Positions 59,481 through 64,000 of a stretch of DNA of 64,000 nucleotides are shown here, piece after piece. Location: the NCBI GenBank assembly GCA_945876935.1, contig CAMCQA010000001.1, positions 62,001-126,000 on the forward strand, given 5' to 3'. The notes beneath the pieces are model-generated. The model worked only from the letters and a program-made list of their open reading frames with translations, was not told the origin of the DNA and searched no databases. This DNA is from an uncultured Clostridia bacterium (GTDB lineage: Bacteria > Bacillota > Clostridia > Peptostreptococcales > Anaerovoracaceae). Each line of letters starts with the position of its first letter. Position 1 is the stretch's first letter. A program made the position numbers and the translations under genes.

Positions 59481-60851
59481 ATGCTAGCAAATGTATTAAA
59501 AGAACAAAAAGAATATTTTTTAGGAGGATCTACAAGGGCTTATAGAAGCAGAATGACTGCTATTCATAAACTAGAAAAAGCCATAAGAGCTAATGAAATG
59601 AAGTTTTATAAAGCCTTTTTAGATGATTTTGGCAAATCCTCATTTGAGGTCTATATGACGGAAATGGGGAGAATCTATAAATGTTTTAGAGATATAAAGA
59701 AAAACTTGGCTGACTGGATGTCGGTAGAACAAGTAAAAACTCCATTCAATATGTTGCCAGCAAAGAGTTTTATAATGAAAGATCCCTATGGGTCAGTATT
59801 GATCATTGCTCCAAACAATTACCCTCTAGCTCTCGCCATAGAGCCGCTTATAATGGCCATTGCAGCAGGAAACACAGCCTGTCTAAAGCTGGCGGAAGCT
59901 ACTGTCAGAGTTTCAAATCTAATTGAGGAAATAATAAGTTCAACCTTTGATAGAAAATTTGTATATGTTATAAGAGGAGCTGTCAAGGAGACTGAGGAGG
60001 CAATACACCTTCCCTTCGATAAGATATTTTTTACAGGAAGCACAAGAGTTGGAAAGCTTGTTATGAGAGCAGCATCTAATCATCTTACTCCTATAGCTTT
60101 AGAGCTTGGAGGTAAGAGCCCAGCTATTGTTGGGAAAAGTGCAAACTTATCACTTTCGGCTAAAAGAATAGCGAGAGGGAAACTGATTAACTGTGGACAA
60201 ACATGTATAGCTCCTGATTATGTCTTAGTTCATAAATCTGTAAAAGATAGATTTATTAACGAATTAAAAAAAGCGTTTATATCTTTTTACGGAACAGATC
60301 CACAAAATAATGAAGAGTTTACTAAAATGATAAACACTGACTATACTCACAGAATGAAAAGGCTTCTTGAGGAAACGTCAGGAGAGACAGTTTTTGGTGG
60401 AAGAGTAGATATGTCTTCTTCCTATGTTGCACCTACTATTGTGGATAAGGTTGATTGGGAAGATACATTGATGAAGGAGGAAATTTTTGGACCTATTCTT
60501 CCTATAATAACTTTTGATGATATTGATGTTGAAATAAGTCGATTAGGTAAGATGGATAAAGCATTATCTCTATATATTTTCTCAAGAAGTAGAAAAGAAA
60601 TTATGAAGATATTGAAAACTATATCTTTTGGAGGAGGAATGGTGAACGATACTCTTCTTCACTTTGCAAATGATAATTTGCCTTTTGGTGGAGTTGGAGC
60701 ATCAGGTATGGGAAAAAGTCATGGAAAATGGGGTTTTGATGAATTTGTGCATAAAAAGGCTATAGTTAAAAGACCTAGCATATTTCAAATTGACTTTTTA
60801 AAACCACCATATAGAAATAGGCATAAACTTTTAAAATTCTTTTATAGATAA
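59481..60851 (+). CDS. Aldehyde dehydrogenase
   Basis: FFTGSTRVGKLVMRAAS, LELGGKSPAIV, NCGQTCIAPDYVLV, KEEIFGPILPI. Confidence 0.93.
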   Translation: MLANVLKEQKEYFLGGSTRAYRSRMTAIHKLEKAIRANEMKFYKAFLDDFGKSSFEVYMTEMGRIYKCFRDIKKNLADWMSVEQVKTPFNMLPAKSFIMKDPYGSVLIIAPNNYPLALAIEPLIMAIAAGNTACLKLAEATVRVSNLIEEIISSTFDRKFVYVIRGAVKETEEAIHLPFDKIFFTGSTRVGKLVMRAASNHLTPIALELGGKSPAIVGKSANLSLSAKRIARGKLINCGQTCIAPDYVLVHKSVKDRFINELKKAFISFYGTDPQNNEEFTKMINTDYTHRMKRLLEETSGETVFGGRVDMSSSYVAPTIVDKVDWEDTLMKEEIFGPILPIITFDDIDVEISRLGKMDKALSLYIFSRSRKEIMKILKTISFGGGMVNDTLLHFANDNLPFGGVGASGMGKSHGKWGFDEFVHKKAIVKRPSIFQIDFLKPPYRNRHKLLKFFYR

Positions 60852-60854
60852 AAT

Positions 60855-60890
60855 AAACACCAAACTACATAATGCAGTTTGGTGTTTTTT
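60855..60890. terminator. Terminator between convergent genes
   Basis: AAACACCAAACT-acataatgc-AGTTTGGTGTTTTTT. Confidence 0.85.
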
Positions 60891-60891
60891 C

Positions 60892-62475
60892 TTACAGTTT
60901 AGATGTATCGATACCATTAAATTGTTTTAAAAAGTTTCTTAGCTTCATTCTTATTTGATCAGCTCCGCCTTTAATATTACTTTCTATATTTACCGGCATA
61001 ATAGGATCGTGAAGTGATTTTCTCACAAGAGCCCATCCATCACCATTATCCTTATCAAACTTTATTCTGATACCTTCAAAATTTGGCTCTACTAAGCTAG
61101 TACCACAATGACATTTTGAGCAGACTGATGCTACATCGTCTGGATCTACAGGGCTTCCGATGCAGTCCTCCGCATTTACCCATGCCTTGAGCCAAGCTAT
61201 GATATTATCGCCATAAGCTGAGAAGTCGGAATGTACTATAGGAAGTCTTATTTCAGCAATTTCTTCAGCTTCCTTTAATGAAGAGATAAGAGTTGATATG
61301 GAAGAGCCTTGATCTTTTAGCTGAGCTGCCTTAATAACAATTTTTGTTGCAAGGTATGCACCATCGTCAAGAAAGAAGTTTTCTTTCATAGCTGCATGAC
61401 CTGATGTTTCAATAGCAAGCTGGCAGTCCTGTCCCTCTTTATTAAGTTCTATAGCCTTATCGATAACATTCTTATAGCCTCTCTTATATCTCAGATGTTT
61501 AAGCTTAAGATCGTTTTCTATGAACTCTGTTAGAAAATCAGAAGTTATAGAGTCAGTAACTATTGTTGTTTCAGGATAATCATCCGCAACTAGAGCAGCA
61601 GCTAAAGCCACTATTTTGTTTCTAGATATTTCATTTCCTGTATTATCTACGGCGGAAGACCTATCAACATCTGTATCAAAAATGATTCCAATGTCGGCAC
61701 TATTTTCTATTACAGCTGAAGAAATGGCTTTCATAGCATCCTTATCCTCAGGGTTTGGTATATGATTTGGGAAATTTCCATCTGGATCAAGGTATAGACT
61801 TCCATCTATATTAGCTCCAAGAGGTTTAAGTACACTCTCTGCGTAGAATCCACCGGAACCATTTCCTGCATCTACAACAATTTTCATGCCTTTTAGAGGC
61901 AATTCCCCTTTATTTAATGAGTCTTTTATAAAAGCTTTAAGATGATTAGAATAAAGCTCCATTAAATTTGTAGTTTGAATATTTGCATTAGATATAGATA
62001 AATCAGTTTTTAAGTCTTCTATATTATCCATATATTCTTCAGCGTAATTTAATATAGTGCTGATATCGTTTTTATTTGCGCCACCCTCTTCGGTGAAAAA
62101 TTTAAATCCATTTCTATTGGTTGGTAGATGAGAGGCTGTAATCATAATTCCGGCATCAGCTTTTATAGAATCAAACTTGGTAGACATAAACATTGCCGGT
62201 GTTGAAGCAAGACCGCAATCAAGTACAGTTGCACCTGCACTGGAAAGAGCTTTTGATAGACTGTTAAGTAGACTTTCTCCAGAAAGCCTGCTGTCTCTAC
62301 CAACAGCAATTTTTAGACTTTTAGCTTCTTTATTAAGTTTTTCTGATAATAATTTAACGTGCGAAAATCCTATGGCAATAGTCTCATTTTCCCCTAAATT
62401 TACAGCTTCATGAGGGTTGGTGTCAAGTGCAACTCCTCTTATATCACTACCATTTTGCAACTTTTTTATTGTCAT
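60892..62475 (-). CDS. Phosphomannomutase/phosphoglucomutase family protein
   Basis: GSDIRGVAL, GIMITASHLPTNRNGFKFF, IIFDTDVDRS, AIETSGHAAM. Confidence 0.92.
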   Translation of the reverse strand: MTIKKLQNGSDIRGVALDTNPHEAVNLGENETIAIGFSHVKLLSEKLNKEAKSLKIAVGRDSRLSGESLLNSLSKALSSAGATVLDCGLASTPAMFMSTKFDSIKADAGIMITASHLPTNRNGFKFFTEEGGANKNDISTILNYAEEYMDNIEDLKTDLSISNANIQTTNLMELYSNHLKAFIKDSLNKGELPLKGMKIVVDAGNGSGGFYAESVLKPLGANIDGSLYLDPDGNFPNHIPNPEDKDAMKAISSAVIENSADIGIIFDTDVDRSSAVDNTGNEISRNKIVALAAALVADDYPETTIVTDSITSDFLTEFIENDLKLKHLRYKRGYKNVIDKAIELNKEGQDCQLAIETSGHAAMKENFFLDDGAYLATKIVIKAAQLKDQGSSISTLISSLKEAEEIAEIRLPIVHSDFSAYGDNIIAWLKAWVNAEDCIGSPVDPDDVASVCSKCHCGTSLVEPNFEGIRIKFDKDNGDGWALVRKSLHDPIMPVNIESNIKGGADQIRMKLRNFLKQFNGIDTSKL

Positions 62476-62575
62476 AATAGCTCCTTTGCTTTATAATTAG
62501 TAATGAAAATATTATATTACATAGTAAGATAAAAAGAAAGTTAATGCAATTATTAAGTTTAAAAGGAGAGATTTT

Positions 62576-63997
62576 ATGAAGGGATTTGAACAAGCTCTTA
62601 ATGAGTATCTTAACGTAATAAATGACTTCATGTATGGAAAATTCCTTATTTTCCTATTAGTTGTTTGTGGTTTGTACTTTACAATAAGAACTAAAGGTGC
62701 TCATATTAGATTATTCCCTGAGTCTATCAGATGTGTTAGAGAAAAGGGTGAAGAAGGAAAGATTTCATCATTCCAGGCTTTGATGGTAGCGACAGCTTCA
62801 AGAGTAGGTACTGGTAACATCGCAGGTGTAACATCAGCTATCGTACTGGGTGGAGCAGGTGCTATATTCTGGATGTGGGTTATGGCAATAGTAGGTGGAG
62901 CTTCTGCTTTCATTGAGTCAACACTTGCTCAGGTTTATAAAGAAAAAGATGGAGACACTTATAAAGGTGGTCCAGCTTACTATATAGAAAGAGCTTTAGG
63001 CATGAGATGGTTAGGAATCATATTTGCTGTATTCTTAATCCTAACTTTTGCTTTTGGATTTAATGGATTACAGTCTTATACTATAGCATCAGCGTTCCAG
63101 ACATATGTACCTGACTTTAGTAACTCTATGGCTCCAATGATCATCGGTGCTATACTAGCGGTTTATGCAGCAGTTATGTTCTTTGGTGGAGCTAAGACTA
63201 TAGGTACAATTTCATCTATACTAGTTCCAATTATGGCTGTTTTATATATCTTAGCTGGTTTAGCAGTACTTGTGTTAAATATAGATAAGCTAGGTGCAGC
63301 TTTTGGATACATATTTGAATCAGCATTTGACTTCAAGGCTATATTTGGTGGATTTGCAGGTTCTGCTATGGTACTTGGAATAAAGAGAGGTCTATTCTCT
63401 AACGAAGCTGGTATGGGTTCTGCTCCTAACGCAGCTGCTACAGCAGATGTTTCTCACCCAGCTAAGCAGGGTCTAGTACAGGTTCTTTCTGTATTCATCG
63501 ATACTATTATTATCTGTACAACTACAGGCTTTATTGTTCTTCTAGCTGGTCCTCTAGGTGCTATGGGTCCAGATGGAAAACCATTAAACGGTATTCCTTT
63601 TGTTCAGGAAGCTTTAAATAGCCAGTTCGGTTCTTTAGGTATACATTTCGTTACAGTTTGTATCGTTCTATTTGCAGCTACATCAATCATTGGTAACTTC
63701 TACTATGTAGAAATCAACATTAAATACATAAGCGAAAATAAAACATTCATGCTAATCATGAAAGTTCTTGCTGTAGCTATGGTATTTGTTGGTGCTATGG
63801 TTGACCTAACAACTGCTTGGAACTTAGCAGACGTAATCATGGGTGGAATGGCAGCTATCAATATTTTAGCGATGTTCCTACTAGGCAAGAAGGCTATCCT
63901 TGTTATTCAGGACTATGAAAGACAGAGAAAAGAAGGAAAAGATCCAGTATTTAAAGCAGCAGATGTTGGTATAACAGATACTGATTACTGGAAATAA
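62576..63997 (+). CDS. alsT: Sodium:alanine symporter family (AGCS)
   Basis: ATASRVGTGNIAGVTSAIVLGGAGAIFWMWV, KRGLFSNEAGMGSAPNAAATADVSHPAKQG. Confidence 0.95.
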   Translation: MKGFEQALNEYLNVINDFMYGKFLIFLLVVCGLYFTIRTKGAHIRLFPESIRCVREKGEEGKISSFQALMVATASRVGTGNIAGVTSAIVLGGAGAIFWMWVMAIVGGASAFIESTLAQVYKEKDGDTYKGGPAYYIERALGMRWLGIIFAVFLILTFAFGFNGLQSYTIASAFQTYVPDFSNSMAPMIIGAILAVYAAVMFFGGAKTIGTISSILVPIMAVLYILAGLAVLVLNIDKLGAAFGYIFESAFDFKAIFGGFAGSAMVLGIKRGLFSNEAGMGSAPNAAATADVSHPAKQGLVQVLSVFIDTIIICTTTGFIVLLAGPLGAMGPDGKPLNGIPFVQEALNSQFGSLGIHFVTVCIVLFAATSIIGNFYYVEINIKYISENKTFMLIMKVLAVAMVFVGAMVDLTTAWNLADVIMGGMAAINILAMFLLGKKAILVIQDYERQRKEGKDPVFKAADVGITDTDYWK

Positions 63998-64000
63998 TTA

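Noticed and set aside
1-64000. CRISPR array, phage module or multi-gene defence island
   Set aside because: No regularly spaced repeat array, Cas, phage structural or known defence gene sets; the one nuclease-like gene stands alone.

Overview
The window is about 64 kb of low-GC Gram-positive anaerobe (Clostridia-like) chromosome. I infer this from the gene content (cdaA-cdaR-glmM-glmS, nrdDG, hcp, GTP-type PEPCK, mscL, rplM-rpsI); the species is not determined. It is mostly densely packed housekeeping genes on the + strand: a 5' fragment of rpmE, an rdgB region, hcp with a Crp/Fnr regulator, a preQ1-riboswitch-controlled queuosine-precursor transporter, aroD, an ECF transporter core, trmB, a cobalamin nucleotide-loop block (cobT-cobU-cobS-CobU-like-cobC), xerD, purC, nadE, an HD exonuclease, cca, recD2, comF, a raiA-motif RNA with hpf, the cdaA operon, ahcY, nrdDG, lemA/DUF2207, prfA-tsaC-rpiB-upp-pckG, pepP, mscL, a heterodimeric ABC exporter, tRNA-Lys, rplM-rpsI, ccdA-tlpA, coaBC, an aldehyde dehydrogenase, a phosphohexomutase and an alanine symporter. 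I see no CRISPR array, rRNA, or intact mobile element. The points most worth following up are: (1) a PD-(D/E)XK-type nuclease gene split at a T9 homopolymer; (2) a perfect TGTAAC-N4-GTTACA operator placed at -41.5 of a predicted hcp promoter next to a Crp/Fnr gene; (3) a raiA-motif ncRNA followed by a separate hpf promoter; (4) a degenerate second CobU-like protein in the cobalamin operon; (5) a small scar-like accessory segment downstream of tRNA-Lys with short periodic repeats, a frameshifted ORF and a stand-alone SpoT-like HD protein; (6) an uncharacterised protein in the nrdDG cluster and candidate NrdR boxes upstream of it. I found no convincing multi-gene novel defence system.
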